Source: Marilutibacter chinensis (GTDB lineage: Bacteria; Pseudomonadota; Gammaproteobacteria; Xanthomonadales; Xanthomonadaceae). From it: a DNA stretch of 64,000 bases. Shown piece by piece: positions 46,494 to 56,029 of this stretch. Numbering within the stretch: the stretch's first letter is position 1; each line of letters begins with the position of its first letter. The stretch is taken from positions 744,001 through 808,000 of the forward strand of contig NZ_JAKJPO010000001.1 of NCBI RefSeq assembly GCF_021725675.1, given 5' to 3'. The notes under the pieces were generated by a model. The model searched no databases, was not told the DNA's origin, and saw only the letters and a program-made list of their open reading frames with translations. A program made the position numbers and the translations under genes.

Positions 46494-46630
46494 GGCTGGG
46501 CCTTGGTTCGTTGCAGGGTCATCTCGCTCACCCCGTCGGAAGTGGGGACGTCGGCCACGGATGCAACCGCGCCGGTCGGCCGCCATTGTAACGGCCCGCT
46601 GCCGGCCGGCCCCGGGCGGGGGCGGAACAG

Positions 46631-47431
46631 TCAGTTGCGCGGACGCGCCCGCGCCGCCCGCCAGCCCACCGCCAGCGAGACCCACGGCTTCAGCGGCCGT
46701 CCCGGGTCGGCCCGGGCCAGACGGGCCCGGGCCAGTCCCGCCCACAGCCGGCGCGGCAGGGTCGAGGCTGGCGCCTGGGGCCAGCGCTGGCGCAACTGTT
46801 CGGCCCAGATCGCCAGCGGCGCGCCCTCGCCGGCCCGCGCGAGTACCGCCAGCGGCACGTGGCCGTCGCCTTCGTGGAAGAAGCGCATCTGCAGCAGGCT
46901 CGCGGCGACCGCGTCGCGACCGGCGATCGCCGTTTCCGCGGCGACCGCGGCGTCGATGCCGAACAGCCTGTCTTCGGCCTCGGAAACGGCGGCGGCGAAC
47001 GGATCCAGCATCGCGAACGCCTCGGCGTGGTCGCGCGGACGCTCGCGGCTGGCCCGCAGCGCCGGCAGCGTCGCCGACAGCGCCGGCCAGTCCACCGCTT
47101 CCCGCTGCAGTACCGCGCCCAGTGGATGCCGCCGCGCGCCGCGCGCCCAGCCTTCCAGCTCCTCGCCCCACCAGGCCAGCTTGGCCTCGCCGGGACGTGG
47201 ATCGCGGCCACCCCAGGCAGCATCGGTCCATTCCTGCAGCAACGCCGCCCATGCCGATGCCAGGGAGCGTCCGGGCGCGGGCACGAACACCTCCGCCACG
47301 CCCCACTCCGGCCAGCGCTGCCGCCACTTGGCTATGAAACTGTCGAGCGCGGCACGATTCCCGGCGGCAATCCCGCCGTTGCGGTCGTCGTCGACAACGA
47401 CGCGGCTGTCGCGATCGTCGGCTCCGCTCAC
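46631..47431 (-). CDS. Phytoene/squalene synthase-like protein
   Basis: Protein of 266 residues with faint similarity to the all-alpha trans-isoprenyl synthase fold (ALDSFIAKWRQRWPEW, then RPGEAKLAWWGEELEGW and HPLG). The two Asp-rich motifs of true phytoene synthases are missing, so catalysis is doubtful. The GTG start overlaps the phosphatase stop (GTGA), placing it last in the ubiG transcript. A quinone-biogenesis accessory role like NDUFAF6-type proteins is a guess. Confidence 0.6.
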   Translation of the reverse strand: MSGADDRDSRVVVDDDRNGGIAAGNRAALDSFIAKWRQRWPEWGVAEVFVPAPGRSLASAWAALLQEWTDAAWGGRDPRPGEAKLAWWGEELEGWARGARRHPLGAVLQREAVDWPALSATLPALRASRERPRDHAEAFAMLDPFAAAVSEAEDRLFGIDAAVAAETAIAGRDAVAASLLQMRFFHEGDGHVPLAVLARAGEGAPLAIWAEQLRQRWPQAPASTLPRRLWAGLARARLARADPGRPLKPWVSLAVGWRAARARPRN

Positions 47432-48093
47432 GGTTGCGGCCAGCGCATGGGATCGACCAGATCGGCCGGACGCTCGATCATCACGTCGCCGCCCCAGTTC
47501 ACCGGGTCGTCGACCGCGAGCCGGTAACCCCACAGGGCGACCACCGAGCGCATCCCGGCCGCACGGGCGGCGACGATGTCGCGCCTGTCGTCGCCGACGT
47601 AGACGCAATCGGCCACCGCGAGACCGAGCCTGTCGGCCGCCACCATCAGCGGCAGCGGGTCGGGTTTGCGCACCGGCAGGGTGTCGCCGCCGATCAGTAC
47701 CGCGCTGCGGGTGTGCCAGCCCAGGTGCGGCAGCAGTTCGCGGGCGAGATACTCGGGCTTGTTGGTGACGATGCCCCAGACCGTGCCGGCCGCCTCGAGC
47801 GCACCGAGCATCGCCTCGATGCCCTCGAAAACGCCCTCATGGCGTCCGATCTGGCGCTGGTACTGGTCGAGCAGTTCGGGAATCCAGGCCTCGCGCTGCG
47901 TCTCGGACAGATCCGGAAACGCCACCTGCAGCATCGCCCGCGCGCCGCGCGATACACAGGGCCGGAACTCGGAAAGAAGCATGGGCGCCCGGCCGCGCGC
48001 CACCCGCATCGCGTTCGCTGCCGCGAGCAGGTCGTGGGCACTGTCGGCGAGGGTGCCGTCGAGATCGAAGAGCGCGGCCTTGGGAAAGTGCAT
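47428..48093 (-). CDS. HAD phosphatase, Gph/MupP-like
   Basis: HAD-superfamily phosphatase of 221 residues: nucleophile FDLDGTLADS, motif II VTNKPEY, Lys in VRKPDPLPL and motif III YVGDDRRDI. It resembles phosphoglycolate phosphatases. In Pseudomonas the gene in this position beside ubiG is mupP, which dephosphorylates MurNAc-6-phosphate in cell-wall recycling. That makes MupP a serious alternative. It follows ubiG after 61 bp. Confidence 0.83.
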   Translation of the reverse strand: MHFPKAALFDLDGTLADSAHDLLAAANAMRVARGRAPMLLSEFRPCVSRGARAMLQVAFPDLSETQREAWIPELLDQYQRQIGRHEGVFEGIEAMLGALEAAGTVWGIVTNKPEYLARELLPHLGWHTRSAVLIGGDTLPVRKPDPLPLMVAADRLGLAVADCVYVGDDRRDIVAARAAGMRSVVALWGYRLAVDDPVNWGGDVMIERPADLVDPMRWPQP

Positions 48094-48154
48094 CGAAGGG
48101 AAAGTGGGGTTGGCGGTTGCGGTCGTCGGGTATCGCACTGCGGTTTGCCGATGC

Positions 48155-48910
48155 TCAGCCACCGCTCCGACCGGCGGCCGGCGCATCGGCTTCCGGCTTC
48201 AACGCGCATGCCAGGTAGTTGACGTCGGTACGGGAGATCACCCGGGCGCCGTTGCGCCACGGTTCGTACATCAGTCCGCTGACGTCCTCCAGCTGCAGGC
48301 CGGCGGCGCGCAGCCAGGCGGCCAGTTCGGACGGCCGGATGAAGTCGCGGTACTGGTGGGTGCCCTTGGGCAGGACGCGGGCGACGTATTCGGCACCGAC
48401 GATCGCCAGCGCGAACGCGGCCGGCGTCCGGTTCAGGGTCGACAGGAACAGCCGTCCGCCAGGCTTGAGCAGGGTCGCACAGGCGCGGACGACCGCAGCC
48501 GGGTCCGGCACGTGTTCGAGCATTTCCATGCAGGTGACGACGTCGAACCGCGCCGGCATCTCATCGGCCAGCGACTCGACCGACTGCAGCCGGTAGTCGA
48601 CGCCGACCCCGGTCTCCAGCCGATGCAGACGGGCGACCTTGACCAGCTCGGGCGCGAGGTCGATCGCAGTGACCTCGGCGCCCTCGCCCGCCAGCGCCTC
48701 GCTGAGCAGGCCGCCCCCACAGCCCACGTCCAGCGCCTGGGCCCCGGCCAGCGCGACCCGCGCGGTCACATAGCCCAGCCGCGCCGGGTTCAACGCATGC
48801 AGCGCCTTCTGCGGGCCTTCCGGATCCCACCAGCGTTGAGCCAGGGCGCCGAATTTGTCCAGCTCCGACTGACGGAAATTCTCGTTTGCCTCGGCGCCGG
48901 TCACAGACAT
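48155..48910 (-). CDS. ubiG: Ubiquinone biosynthesis O-methyltransferase
   Basis: SAM methyltransferase of 251 residues doing both O-methylations of ubiquinone. The SAM loop is [15 protein letters not shown]; the start [27 protein letters not shown] region (here broken by my limit after [15 protein letters not shown]) is diagnostic. [12 protein letters not shown] near the C-terminus is also typical. The start is ATG 48910, or GTG 48904 which is better spaced from GGAG. The 208-bp gap upstream has no gene. Confidence 0.95.
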   Translation of the reverse strand: MSVTGAEANENFRQSELDKFGALAQRWWDPEGPQKALHALNPARLGYVTARVALAGAQALDVGCGGGLLSEALAGEGAEVTAIDLAPELVKVARLHRLETGVGVDYRLQSVESLADEMPARFDVVTCMEMLEHVPDPAAVVRACATLLKPGGRLFLSTLNRTPAAFALAIVGAEYVARVLPKGTHQYRDFIRPSELAAWLRAAGLQLEDVSGLMYEPWRNGARVISRTDVNYLACALKPEADAPAAGRSGG

Positions 48911-49118
48911 TGCTCCGCTTCGAACCATCCACGTCCAGGATCCGCCATCCCGGCCCGCGCAGCCATCCGCGGGCGCTGCCCGCCACGCAAGCCAATCGCC
49001 CGCAGATGCGGCGACTCGCCCCGCCAGCGTGCGCCGTACGTGTCCGGTCCCGCCTGGCGGAAGCCGCCGCCGGGCGCGCGATCGGGTCGGGAAAATGCCG
49101 TCGGGTTCATGACGCTCC

Positions 49119-50462
49119 TCAGGAAATCCGGATCGCGGCGATCCGCTTGCGCCACTCGCGCGCCGTGGCGACCAGCGCATCGGCGTCGACGTCCACCAGC
49201 TGACGCTCGCGCAACTTGGCCTGGCCTGCGACCCAGACGTCGGTGACCTGGTGGCGACCGGCGGCGTAGACCAGCTGCGAGATCACATGGTGCAGCGGCT
49301 GGGTCTCGATCCGGGCCAGGTCGACGCAGGCCAGGTCGGCCTGCTTGCCGGGCTCGATCGAGCCGATGCGGTCCTCGAAACCGACCGCACGGGCGCCGCC
49401 CAGCGTCGCCGCATGCAGCGCGCTGGCGGCGTCGAACGCGGACGCGTCGCCGGCGACTGCCTTGGCCAGCAGCGCGGCGGTACGCGTCTCGCCGAACATG
49501 TCCAGATCGTTGTTGCTGGCGCAGCCATCGGTACCGATCGCGATCTTCACTCCCGCCTTCTCCAGCCTGCCGACCGGGCAGAAACCCGAGGCCAGCTTCA
49601 GGTTCGACTCCGGACAATGGACGACGCAGACGCCGCGCTGCGCGCACAGCGCGATCTCGGCATCGGTCAGCTGGGTCATGTGCACCGCGACCAGGCGGTC
49701 GGAGACCAGGCCGAGCCGGTCCAGCCGTGCCAGCGGGCGCTGGCCGTGCTTCTGCCTCGACTCCTCGACTTCCTGCGCGGTTTCGTGGGTATGCAGATGC
49801 ACCGGCATGTCGAGCTGGTCGGCCAGCATGCGGATGCGCTCGAAGCTGGCGTCGGACACCGTGTACGGCGCGTGCGGCACGAACGAGGTGGCGATGAAGG
49901 GATCGTCGCGCCACTGGTCGTGCACCTCGATCGCGCGGTCGAAGTATTCGTCGTCGGACTGCGCCCACGCGGTGGGAAAATCGATCACCGGCAGGCCGAC
50001 CCGGGCGCGGAAGCCCAGGCGCTTGTAGACCGCCGCCTGCACGTCCGGGAAGAAATAGTTCTCGTTGGCGCAGGTGGTGCCCCCGCGCAGCATCTCGGCG
50101 ACCGCCAGCTCGATGCCGTCGGCGACGAATTCCGGCCCGATGACCGCGCCCTCGACCGGCCAGATGTGGCCCTGCAGCCACTCCATCAGCGGCAGGTCGT
50201 CCGCGATTCCGCGCAGCAGGGTCATCGGGTTGTGGGTATGGGCGTTGACCAGGCCCGGGATCAGCGCCGAGTGGGGCCGCGACACGGTCCGCCCGGCGGA
50301 GAAGCGCTCGCGCGCCTCGCGGATCGGCAGCACCGCGACGATGACGCCGTCACGGACCGCGACCGCATGCTGTTCGAGCACCACGCCGTGCGGCACGACC
50401 GGCACCACCCAGCCGGCTTCGATCAACAGGTCGCAGGACTGCGGAGCATGTTCGGTCGTCAT
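49119..50462 (-). CDS. mtaD: 5-methylthioadenosine/S-adenosylhomocysteine deaminase
   Basis: TRZ/ATZ-family amidohydrolase of 447 residues that deaminates methylthioadenosine and S-adenosylhomocysteine. Metal ligands: NAHTHNP (His-x-His), HLHTHET, and the catalytic Asp in [15 protein letters not shown], the last a signature of the MtaD group. AAGGA 6 nt before ATG 50462 fixes the start. It lies upstream of ubiG, a SAM-dependent enzyme whose by-product it could clear. Confidence 0.9.
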   Translation of the reverse strand: MTTEHAPQSCDLLIEAGWVVPVVPHGVVLEQHAVAVRDGVIVAVLPIREARERFSAGRTVSRPHSALIPGLVNAHTHNPMTLLRGIADDLPLMEWLQGHIWPVEGAVIGPEFVADGIELAVAEMLRGGTTCANENYFFPDVQAAVYKRLGFRARVGLPVIDFPTAWAQSDDEYFDRAIEVHDQWRDDPFIATSFVPHAPYTVSDASFERIRMLADQLDMPVHLHTHETAQEVEESRQKHGQRPLARLDRLGLVSDRLVAVHMTQLTDAEIALCAQRGVCVVHCPESNLKLASGFCPVGRLEKAGVKIAIGTDGCASNNDLDMFGETRTAALLAKAVAGDASAFDAASALHAATLGGARAVGFEDRIGSIEPGKQADLACVDLARIETQPLHHVISQLVYAAGRHQVTDVWVAGQAKLRERQLVDVDADALVATAREWRKRIAAIRIS

Positions 50463-50480
50463 TCGTTTCCTTCTGCAAGC

Positions 50481-50502
50481 GATCCCCGCCCGGGCGGGGA
50501 TC
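50481..50502. repeat. Perfect 22-bp palindrome in the mtaD leader
   Basis: GATCCCCGCC-CG-GGCGGGGATC is fully self-complementary and lies 19 bp upstream of the mtaD start codon. It belongs to the GATCCCCGC-type dispersed palindromes seen in many GC-rich genomes; GGATCCGCC/GCGGGATCC near 52.45 kb is similar. Confidence 0.55.
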
Positions 50503-50585
50503 CCGTTCTCTCCGTCCGCCGGGCGTCAACGAATCGGACGCTGGGGCCGGAGACGCCATCCACCGTGGAGGCGGATCCGCTCCGT

Positions 50586-50607
50586 CCGCGGCCGCGGGTG
50601 GCCGCGG
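50586..50607 (-). other. Hairpin after efp
   Basis: CCGCGGCC, six bases, GGCCGCGG: perfect 8-bp arms 10 bp past the efp stop, without a U-run. A possible 3' stabiliser or weak terminator. Confidence 0.45.
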
Positions 50608-50616
50608 GCCGGATCG

Positions 50617-51183
50617 TCACTTCACGCGGCCGACGTACTCGCCCGAGCGGGTGTCGACCTTGATCACCTCGTCCTGGTTCACGAACAGCGGCACGCGGAC
50701 CACCGCGCCGGTCTCCAGGGTCGCCGGCTTGCCGCCGCCGCCGGAGGTGTCGCCGCGCACGCCCGGGTCGGTCTCGGTGATCTTCAGCTCGACGAAATTC
50801 GGCGGCTGCACCGCGATCGGGGTGCCGTTCCACAGGGTCACCACGCACTCCTCCTCGCCCTTGAGGTACTTGCGCGCGTCGCCGATGCCGGCCTCGTCGG
50901 CCTGCACCTGCTCGAAGCTCTCCGGGTTCATGAAGTGCCAGTACTCGCCGTCCGCGTACAGGAACTGCATGTCGGTATCGACGACGTCGGCGGCCTCCAG
51001 CGAGTCGGTCGCCTTCATGGTCAGTTCGACCACGCGGCCGGACTTGATGTTGCGGTACTTCACGCGGGTGAACGCCTGGCCCTTGCCCGGCTTGACGTAC
51101 TCGGTGTCGGTGATGATGCACGGCTCGTTGTTGACGAGGATCTTCATCCCGTTCTTGACGTCGTTCATGCCATAGCTGGCCAT
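50617..51183 (-). CDS. efp: Elongation factor P
   Basis: Translation factor of 188 residues that rescues ribosomes at polyproline. Three beta domains; the tip loop [10 protein letters not shown] places Lys34 exactly where beta-lysylation occurs. That agrees with the epmB gene divergent to it, and argues against the EarP/rhamnosyl-Arg system. AGGAG 8 nt before ATG 51183. EpmA is not in the window. Confidence 0.96.
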   Translation of the reverse strand: MASYGMNDVKNGMKILVNNEPCIITDTEYVKPGKGQAFTRVKYRNIKSGRVVELTMKATDSLEAADVVDTDMQFLYADGEYWHFMNPESFEQVQADEAGIGDARKYLKGEEECVVTLWNGTPIAVQPPNFVELKITETDPGVRGDTSGGGGKPATLETGAVVRVPLFVNQDEVIKVDTRSGEYVGRVK

Positions 51184-51315
51184 CGTGGAACTCCTGCAGT
51201 GTTCTTGAAAGGTGAAAGTGTTTCGGGAAAACGTTCTGCAACCGGAAGGCCTTCCGCATGCGGCCCGGGGCGCCACGTGCCGTGGCCGCGCCGGTCGCCG
51301 GCACGCGGTCGGCGG

Positions 51316-51321
51316 TAGAAT
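51316..51321 (+). promoter_or_regulatory. epmB -10 element
   Basis: TAGAAT, 63 bp before the epmB start. The same hexamer precedes cysS and sufE, suggesting a common housekeeping -10 form here. No clear -35 is visible. Confidence 0.4.
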
Positions 51322-51384
51322 GTCGGGCTGCGCCGTCGCGTGAGCCGTTCACGCACACCGCCGCAGGCACGAAATCAGTCGCAC

Positions 51385-52428
51385 ATGATACCCGCAGCCC
51401 CCGCCTCCATGCAGCCGTCGACCTCGCCCGCGGGCCCCGCGGCCGCATCCGCCCCCCAGCGCTGGCAGCAGCTCTGGCGCGATGCGGTGCGCGAACCCGG
51501 CGAGCTGCTGGCCATGCTGGGGCTGGATGCGGCGGCCCTGAAGTCCGGCGACGCGGCGGCGACGCAGTTCCCGTTGCGGGTGCCTCGCGGCTTCGTCGCC
51601 CGCATGCGCGCCGGCGACCCGCACGATCCGCTGTTGCGCCAGGTACTGCCGCTGGACGATGAGATGCGGCCGATGCCCGGCTTCGCGCTGGACGCGGTCG
51701 GCGACGCCGCGGCCAAGGCCGCCGACGGGGTGATCCGCAAGTACCGCGGCCGCGCGCTGCTGGTCGCGACCGGCAGCTGCGCGGTGCACTGCCGGTACTG
51801 CTTCCGCCGCCATTTCCCCTATGCCGAGGAGGCCGCCGCGGCCGCGGGCTGGCAGCATACGGTCGAACTGATCCGCGCCGATCCGGGCATCGACGAGGTG
51901 ATCCTGTCCGGCGGCGATCCATGGTCGCTGGCCTCCCACAAGCTGGCCGAACTGACCGGCGCCCTCGCCGGCATACCCCATCTCAAGCGGCTGCGGGTGC
52001 ACACCCGGTTGCCGGTGGTGCTGCCCGAGCGGGTCGATGCGCCGTTGCTGGACTGGTTGGCGGGCCTGCCCTGGCCGGTCACCGTGGTCGTGCATGCCAA
52101 CCACGCCAACGAGTTCGACGCCGACGTGGACGCCGCGCTGGCGCGCCTGCGCGAGGCCGGGGCGATCCTGCTGAACCAGGCGGTGCTGCTGAAGGGCGTC
52201 AACGACAGCGTCGACGCCCTGTGCGACCTGAGCGAGCGCGGCTTCAGGGCCGGCGTGCTGCCCTACTACCTGCACCAGCTCGACCGCGTTCAGGGCGCCG
52301 CCCATTTCGAGGTCGACGACGCCGAGGCGCGGCGCCTGCACGCGGCGGTCGCGGCACGATTGTCGGGTTACCTGGTGCCGCGGCTGGTCCGCGAAGTCGC
52401 CGGCGACCCGGGCAAGCGGCCGCTCTGA
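51385..52428 (+). CDS. epmB: EF-P beta-lysylation radical-SAM protein
   Basis: Lysine 2,3-aminomutase-like enzyme of 347 residues that makes (R)-beta-lysine for EF-P Lys34. The radical-SAM cluster motif is CAVHCRYC near 137; LSGGDPW and PLP-binding features follow. Divergent pairing with efp supports the name over degradative KamA. Start ATG 51385 is chosen, ATG 51409 is possible; no strong ribosome site. Confidence 0.93.
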   Translation: MIPAAPASMQPSTSPAGPAAASAPQRWQQLWRDAVREPGELLAMLGLDAAALKSGDAAATQFPLRVPRGFVARMRAGDPHDPLLRQVLPLDDEMRPMPGFALDAVGDAAAKAADGVIRKYRGRALLVATGSCAVHCRYCFRRHFPYAEEAAAAAGWQHTVELIRADPGIDEVILSGGDPWSLASHKLAELTGALAGIPHLKRLRVHTRLPVVLPERVDAPLLDWLAGLPWPVTVVVHANHANEFDADVDAALARLREAGAILLNQAVLLKGVNDSVDALCDLSERGFRAGVLPYYLHQLDRVQGAAHFEVDDAEARRLHAAVAARLSGYLVPRLVREVAGDPGKRPL

Positions 52429-52624
52429 ACCCGGTACCCGTACGGATCCGCCCCGGCGGGATCCCGCTGTCCCGGAACGGCAACGTCGAAGCTGTCGACT
52501 ACCCGGCAGGCCCACAAGGCGATCGCGGCCGGTCCGCACTGCGACCCACTGGGCAAACCATCATGATGCGCATGGACGCGCCGACCGCATTCATGCCATA
52601 ACGGCGTGGGGAGGACGATCACTC

Positions 52625-54700
52625 ATGCAATTCGGCAAAGACCTGCCACTCCGGCTCCTGGTGGTGGACGACAGCGTAGAGGCCGCGGAGGCCATCGTCA
52701 GCCTGCTGCGCAACAGCGGCATCGCGGTAAGGCCCAGCCGTCCGGAGAATGCCGACGCGCTGGCGGAGATGCTCGCCGGGCAGCCGTTCGACATCGTCCT
52801 CGCCGCCCACGATGCGACCACCGTCGCGCTCGAGGAGGTGATGCAGCGCGTCGACGCCAGCGGCAAGGATCTGCCGGTCCTGGTCCTGCACGACGACATC
52901 GACACTCCGCGCCTGCTCCGGGCTGCCGCGATCGGGGCGCGCGGGATCGTGCTGCGTCCGCAGCCCGAATTGCTGCGCGAAACCGTGATGCGGGAGTGGG
53001 CGGACCTCGAGGCGCGACGTTCGCTGCGCAAGCTCGAGAACCATGTCCGCGAGACCGAACGCCGCTGCGACGCGCTGATCGAGTCCTCGCGCGACCCGAT
53101 CGCCTACATCCACGAAGGCATGCACATCCGCGCCAACGCGGCCTACCTGGAGACCTTCGGCTTCGAGGACTTCGAGGAGATCGAGGGCATGTCGCTGCTG
53201 GACATGGTCGCGCCCCAGCACGTGGACGACTTCAAGCAACTGCTGAAGAAGCTGTCGCGGGGCGAGCCGCCGCCGCCGCGCTACGAGCTGGAGGCCCGCG
53301 GCCTCGATGGCAGCGCGTTTCCCGCGGTGATGGAGTTCACCGCCGCCACCTACGAGGGCGAACCCTGCCAGCAGGTGGTCCTGCGCCGCCAGGAGCTCGA
53401 CCCCGAGCTGGCCCGCGAGGTCGAGGAGCTGCGCCAGCGCGACCAGGTCACCGGTCTGCTCAACCGCCCGACCTTCCTGCGCGCCCTCGAGGACACCGTC
53501 GCCGACGCCGCCGAGAAGGCCAGCCAGCACGCGCTGCTGCTGATCGAACCCGACCATTACGCGCGCCTGCTGCAGGACATCGGCCTGGACGAGGCCGACG
53601 ACCTGGTCGCCGCCTGCGCACGCCGCCTGCGCGAGGTGCTCGGCCCGGACGACATCGCCGCCCGCTTCGGCGAGCATCAGTTCGCGGTGCTCCGCCGCAA
53701 CAGCGAGCATGCCGACTCGATGGCGCTGGCCGAGACGGTCCGGGCCGCCTTCGCTTCCGCGGTGCTCGATACCGGCAGCCGCTCGCTCAACGCCACCGTC
53801 AGCATCGGCGGCGTCCAGATCGGCCAGAAGATCGCCAACGTCTCCTCGGTGCTGGGCAAGGCCAGCCAGGGCGTGCTGTCGGCGATCGGCGTCGGCGGCA
53901 ACCGGATCGAGCTGTTCGACCCCAGCGCGGCCGACCGCGCCGAGGAGGAACGCGTGCAGGCCTGGGTGGGCCGGATCCGCGACGCCATCGACCACGACCG
54001 CTTCATCATGCACTTCCAGCCGCTGGTCGGCCTGCACGGGCCACCGGACCAGATCTACGAAGCCTACCTGCGCCTGCTCAACGAGCACGGCGAACTGGTC
54101 CAGCCGATGACCTTCCTGCAGATCGCCGAGGAGCACGGCCTGTTGTGGGAGATCGACCGCTGGGTGGTCGGCCACGCGATCGCGGTGATCGGCGAACGCC
54201 GCAAAGCCGGCCACGACACCACCGTTCTGGTCAAGATCACCGAGGTGTCGCTGCAGGACGACAGCCTGCTCAAGCACATGGCCGAGCAACTGGCGCGCCA
54301 CGGTGCCGAGGGCCGGCAACTGGTCCTGCAGTTGCCCGAGTCGAAGGTGTTCACCCATCTGCGGGCTGCGCAGGCCTTCCAGCAGGGCGCCGCCAAGCTG
54401 GGCGTGCGGGTCGGCCTCGAGCAGTTCGGCCGCGGCCTGAATTCGTTCCAGCTGCTGAGCCATTTCGATGCCGGCCTGGTGAAGCTGGACCGCAGCTTCA
54501 TGGACGATCTGCCGAACAACCCGGATCACCAGGCGCGGATCCGCGAGATCACCGCCAAGACCCGCGAGAACAACCGGCTCACCATCGCCGAGTTCGTCCA
54601 GGACGCCTCCAGCATGAGCATCCTGTTCGGCGCCGGGATCGACTACGCCCAGGGCCAGTTCCTCGCTCCGGCCGGACCGGAGATGAATTACGAGTTCTGA
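52625..54700 (+). CDS. fimX: FimX-like REC-PAS-GGDEF-EAL c-di-GMP receptor
   Basis: Cytoplasmic four-domain protein of 691 residues, the length of P. aeruginosa FimX. Order: receiver (5-125), PAS (about 145-255), GGDEF (about 270-430), EAL (about 440-690). The cyclase motif is GEHQF, not GGDEF, and the EAL motif is EAYL, so neither activity is expected. FimX proteins of this type bind c-di-GMP in the EAL pocket and act through PilZ on type IV pilus assembly. ATG 52625 follows GGGGAGGA by 8 nt. Confidence 0.9.
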   Translation: MQFGKDLPLRLLVVDDSVEAAEAIVSLLRNSGIAVRPSRPENADALAEMLAGQPFDIVLAAHDATTVALEEVMQRVDASGKDLPVLVLHDDIDTPRLLRAAAIGARGIVLRPQPELLRETVMREWADLEARRSLRKLENHVRETERRCDALIESSRDPIAYIHEGMHIRANAAYLETFGFEDFEEIEGMSLLDMVAPQHVDDFKQLLKKLSRGEPPPPRYELEARGLDGSAFPAVMEFTAATYEGEPCQQVVLRRQELDPELAREVEELRQRDQVTGLLNRPTFLRALEDTVADAAEKASQHALLLIEPDHYARLLQDIGLDEADDLVAACARRLREVLGPDDIAARFGEHQFAVLRRNSEHADSMALAETVRAAFASAVLDTGSRSLNATVSIGGVQIGQKIANVSSVLGKASQGVLSAIGVGGNRIELFDPSAADRAEEERVQAWVGRIRDAIDHDRFIMHFQPLVGLHGPPDQIYEAYLRLLNEHGELVQPMTFLQIAEEHGLLWEIDRWVVGHAIAVIGERRKAGHDTTVLVKITEVSLQDDSLLKHMAEQLARHGAEGRQLVLQLPESKVFTHLRAAQAFQQGAAKLGVRVGLEQFGRGLNSFQLLSHFDAGLVKLDRSFMDDLPNNPDHQARIREITAKTRENNRLTIAEFVQDASSMSILFGAGIDYAQGQFLAPAGPEMNYEF

Positions 54701-54731
54701 GGGCCGAGGGCCGAGGGCCGGGAATGCTTCC

Positions 54732-54796
54732 GCAGGAGCAGCGCAAGCCGCGATGGGGCTTTCGGATGAAGACCAATCGCGGCTTACGCCGCTCCT
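54732..54796. repeat. REP pair downstream of fimX
   Basis: GGAGCAGCGCAAGCCGCGAT and, 21 bp on, ATCGCGGCTTACGCCGCTCC: inverted copies of the main REP family of this window, forming a long stem. A near-identical pair lies at 58865-58934. Confidence 0.8.
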
Positions 54797-54867
54797 ATGT
54801 CATCGCCCCCGACTCAGTGACCGAGGGAGCGAGTCGCACCGCAGCTGCGAACGGGTATGGAAACCCG

Positions 54868-54949
54868 ACGGCGGGGCCCGGCTTGCGCCGCAGACTTCGG
54901 GGGATTCCCGGACGCAGCCTCGGGATCGCTGCTCGCGCTGCTCCTGCGG
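54868..54949 (+). repeat. Composite repeat, copy 1
   Basis: About 82 bp beginning ACGGCGGGGCC and ending GCTGCTCC, alignable along its length with 59032-59107. Both copies lie 70-100 bp after a REP pair, with a small hairpin in between (TCGCA/TGCGA at 54834-54850 here). The other bases of 54701-55040 show no gene. Confidence 0.6.
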
Positions 54950-54983
54950 CCTGTCCGGCGCCTCGGACATTGCGGCGAAGAAA

Positions 54984-55015
54984 CGAAGAAGCCCGCCATC
55001 CGGCGGGCTTCTTCG
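54984..55015 (-). terminator. htpX terminator
   Basis: CGAAGAAGCCCGCC, ATCC loop, GGCGGGCTTCTTCG: perfect 14-bp stem 26 bp after the htpX stop, followed by GTTTC on the minus strand. It may also stop transcripts from fimX. Confidence 0.8.
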
Positions 55016-55040
55016 TTGCAGTGCCGGCAGCTTCGCCGGA

Positions 55041-55952
55041 TCAGCCAAGCACGCGTCCGCCTACCGGCTCGACCGGCGCATTGCGCAGCGCCTGGATGCG
55101 CTCGGCCAGCGGCGGGTGGCTCATCAACAGGCGGCGCAGGCCGTGGGCGACGCCGCCGCTGATGCCGAACGCGGCGACCTGCTTGGGCAGGGTGCTCTCG
55201 CCGTAGGTCACCGACAGCCGCTCGAGCGCGGCGACCATCTTGTCGCGGCCGGCCAGGCGCGCGCCGCCGGCATCGGCGCGGAATTCCCGGTAACGCGAGA
55301 ACCACATCGCGATCATGCTGGCGAACAGGCCAAACACCATGTCGAGCACGAAAACGATCACGTAGTACCCGATGCCGGGCGTATCGCGGCCGCCGCTCAG
55401 GTAACCGTCGATGACGCGGCCGACGACGCGCGCCAGCACGATCACGAAGGTGTTCAGCACCCCCTGGATCAGCGCCATCGTGACCATGTCGCCGTTGGCG
55501 ACGTGGCTGACTTCATGGCCGAGCACGGCCTCGGCCTCGTCGCGGCTCATCGCCCGCAACAGGCCGGTAGACACCGCGACCAGGGAATTGTTGCGGCTCG
55601 GCCCGGTCGCGAACGCGTTGATCTCCGGCGCGTCGTAGATCGCCACCTCGGGCATCCTGATTCCGGCCGCTTCGGCCTGGCGGCGCACGGTCGTGACCAG
55701 CCACTGTTCCGCCTCGTTGCGCGGCTGCTCGATCACATGGGCGCCGGTACCGCGCTTGGCCATCCACTTCGACATCATCAGGGAGATGAAGGAACCGCCG
55801 AAGCCGAACAGCAACGCGAATATCAGCAGGCCGGCATTGCTGCCGGTGCCGATGTTGATGCCGAAGACCTTCTGCAGCACCGCCAGCACGATGCTGATCA
55901 GGGCCAGCACGGCCAGGTTGGTGGCCAGGAAAAGGGCGACTCGCTTGAACAT
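55041..55952 (-). CDS. htpX: Membrane zinc protease HtpX
   Basis: Inner-membrane M48 peptidase of 303 residues for membrane protein quality control. Two N-terminal membrane helices, zinc motif [12 protein letters not shown] near 143, two further helices, and the third ligand Glu in [19 protein letters not shown] 7 nt before ATG 55952. Divergent from gluQ with a 77-bp gap. Confidence 0.96.
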   Translation of the reverse strand: MFKRVALFLATNLAVLALISIVLAVLQKVFGINIGTGSNAGLLIFALLFGFGGSFISLMMSKWMAKRGTGAHVIEQPRNEAEQWLVTTVRRQAEAAGIRMPEVAIYDAPEINAFATGPSRNNSLVAVSTGLLRAMSRDEAEAVLGHEVSHVANGDMVTMALIQGVLNTFVIVLARVVGRVIDGYLSGGRDTPGIGYYVIVFVLDMVFGLFASMIAMWFSRYREFRADAGGARLAGRDKMVAALERLSVTYGESTLPKQVAAFGISGGVAHGLRRLLMSHPPLAERIQALRNAPVEPVGGRVLG

Positions 55953-56029
55953 GCTTGCTTCCTCCGCGCCACGTGCGCGATACCGCCGAAGTGTGGCAGG
56001 CTCCGGGCAATTTCAAGTGAACAGACGAC

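Noticed and set aside
46631..47431. Carotenoid biosynthesis gene
   Set aside because: Similarity to phytoene synthase is weak, catalytic Asp motifs are absent, and no other crt gene is present.
43758..47768. A 1336-codon plus-strand frame over the cyclase, folE2 and two further genes
   Set aside because: It covers four well-supported minus-strand genes and has no motifs of its own.
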